From: Actinomycetota bacterium
Lineage (GTDB): Bacteria; Actinomycetota; Actinomycetes; S36-B12
Length of the DNA stretch: 5,869 nt
Reading direction: 5' to 3'
Assembly (NCBI GenBank): GCA_947472655.1
Contig: CANJCG010000090.1
Location: 1 to 5,869 of the forward strand
A program made the position numbers and the translations under genes. The notes beneath the pieces are model-generated. The model was not told the DNA's origin and made no database searches. It saw nothing but the letters and a program-made list of their open reading frames with translations. The stretch's first letter is position 1. Each line of letters starts with the position of its first letter. Shown here piece after piece: positions 5,220 to 5,869 of this stretch.

Positions 5220-5771
5220 GTGACCGCGAAAGAAATCGATGTCTACCTAAAATGGGCGTCTGAGCCTCAACGCTCAACCCTGGAAGAAGTCCGTAGACGG
5301 ATACTGGGGTTATTACCCGGGTGTGAACAGTGCATCTCCTATGGGATGCCAGCTTTCAAAGTCGAAGGCAAAGTGATCGCAGGGTTCGCGGCATGCAGGA
5401 CTTTCAATTCTTATTACCCCCACAGCGGAGCGGTCTTAGATCGATTGGCAACCGAGCTTGTTGGCTATGAGCGCACTCGGGGGGCGCTGCACTTTCCAAT
5501 GGAAAAGCCTCTGAGCAAGAAATTACTGAAGCAGTTGGTCTCGGCGAAGCTGGATCTCGTTGAGGGTGACGTTGCTCTCAAGTCCAAGAGCGGTTCAGAT
5601 GACGTGTGGCGCTTCTTGGGATTGGCTGCTCCAGCACGAAGAGCGCTTGTCGGAGCAGGAATCCTCACAGTCGGAGACCTTCGGCGGGTTGCGCCTCATG
5701 ACTTGGCCCAACTTCACGGCATCGGTCCCAAAGCGCTGGAAACCCTCAAGAAGTGTTCGTCCGCAAAGTAA
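5220..5771 (+). CDS. DUF1801 (YdhG-like) domain fused to a C-terminal helix-hairpin-helix
   Basis: A 183-residue soluble protein with two parts. Residues 1-112 are a DUF1801/YdhG-like domain: an N-terminal helix, IGLLPGCEQ-like segment, the hallmark ISYGMPAF (39-46), then GKVIAGFAACRTFNSYYPHSG (50-70) and ALHFPMEKPLSKKLLKQLV (89-107). B. subtilis YdhG of this family has been described as a frataxin-like iron chaperone (Fra), but many members are uncharacterised. After a Lys/Ser/Asp linker (about 118-130), residues 133-178 form a helix-hairpin-helix resembling the RNA polymerase alpha C-terminal domain: LAAPARRALVGAGI, TVGDLRRVAP, and the hairpin LHGIGPKALETLKK (165-178). HhH modules often bind DNA non-specifically or mediate protein contacts. 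The GTG start has no SD and is placed for leaderless translation by TATTTT at 5208. It sits between the DoxX-like gene and typA. Domain calls are good; role unknown. Confidence 0.85.
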   Translation: MTAKEIDVYLKWASEPQRSTLEEVRRRILGLLPGCEQCISYGMPAFKVEGKVIAGFAACRTFNSYYPHSGAVLDRLATELVGYERTRGALHFPMEKPLSKKLLKQLVSAKLDLVEGDVALKSKSGSDDVWRFLGLAAPARRALVGAGILTVGDLRRVAPHDLAQLHGIGPKALETLKKCSSAK

Positions 5772-5793
5772 CGATTCGTCGCTTAGGGTGCTG

Positions 5794-5813
5794 ACCCCGT
5801 AAGGTCGCGGGGT
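5794..5813 (+). promoter_or_regulatory. Possible hairpin over the typA start codon
   Basis: ACCCCG (5794-5799) and CGGGGT (5808-5813) are perfect inverted repeats around an 8-nt loop, extendable by one G-U pair (5800/5807). The 3' arm includes the first two bases of the typA GTG start, and the loop carries AAGG (5801-5804), the only SD-like bases nearby. No T-run follows, so it is not a typical intrinsic terminator. It could instead modulate typA translation. A TAGGGT -10-like hexamer at 5784-5789 would start transcription near 5796, inside the left arm, which would weaken the hairpin. Confidence 0.35.
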
Positions 5814-5869
5814 GCCAAGCAGAGAAGATCTTCGTAACGTAGCCATCATCGCCCACGTCGACCACGGCA
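5812..5869 (+). CDS. typA: Ribosome-associated GTPase TypA/BipA, N-terminal start (cut by window edge)
   Basis: TypA/BipA is a translational GTPase of the EF-G/LepA superfamily that acts on the ribosome, with roles in ribosome assembly and growth under cold or other stress. Only 19 full codons are present: VPSREDLRNVAIIAHVDHG, ending inside the P-loop (AHVDHG, expected next residues K-T/S-T). The wording RNVAIIAHVDHG separates it from LepA (RNFCIIAHIDHG) and EF-G (AHIDAG). GTG 5812 is firmly the start: the same frame has a TAA at 5800-5802 with no start codon between. The SD is weak (AAGG at 5801-5804, 7 nt upstream). The gene follows the DUF1801-HhH gene by 40 nt. Confidence 0.93.
   Translation, partial: MPSREDLRNVAIIAHVDHG

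Noticed and set aside
1..5869. Mobile element, CRISPR array, tRNA/rRNA or phage genes
   Set aside because: No transposase or integrase-like product, direct-repeat array, or tRNA-like cloverleaf was recognised; every stretch over 100 nt is covered by a gene with family support.

Overview
This window looks like a compact chromosomal segment from an actinobacterium (Actinomycetota), probably of moderate GC. Evidence: (i) the gene order xseA < > ispH < DUF6542-type membrane protein, then ychF, resembles, from memory, the Mycobacterium tuberculosis Rv1108c-Rv1112 neighbourhood; (ii) several starts lack a Shine-Dalgarno sequence but have a TAnnnT -10 hexamer 5-7 nt upstream, the usual look of actinobacterial leaderless genes; (iii) GTG starts are frequent. 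I cannot assign a genus. Gene packing is dense: the longest gap between genes is 73 nt, and no tRNA, rRNA, mobile element, CRISPR array or long repeat was seen.

Layout. 1-354 (minus): the 5' end of xseA (exonuclease VII large subunit), cut by the window edge. 369-1328 (plus): ispH, the last enzyme of the MEP isoprenoid pathway, divergent from xseA across only 14 nt, with two mirrored -10 hexamers that overlap. 1325-2140 (minus): a DUF6542-type protein with a disordered N-terminal half and four membrane segments, tail-to-tail with ispH with a 4-nt overlap. 2130-3233 (minus): rmuC, overlapping the DUF6542 gene by 11 nt, so these two form an operon. 3284-4357 (plus): ychF, an Obg-like ATPase with a TGS domain. 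4363-4779 (plus): a Nudix hydrolase 5 nt after ychF. 4853-5197 (plus): a small DoxX-like membrane protein with its own promoter candidate and SD. 5220-5771 (plus): a DUF1801 domain fused to a helix-hairpin-helix, probably leaderless. 5812-5869 (plus): the first 19 codons of typA/bipA, whose start codon lies in a small predicted hairpin.

Most genes are conserved housekeeping genes: DNA repair or genome stability (xseA, rmuC), isoprenoid synthesis (ispH) and ribosome-associated GTPases/ATPases (ychF, typA). The ychF-Nudix-DoxX-DUF1801 run could have a shared stress or redox theme, but that is only inference. I found no convincing evidence of an undescribed system. The points worth checking are the start-site architectures, the gene overlaps, the weakly characterised DUF6542/RmuC pair and the DUF1801-HhH fusion.
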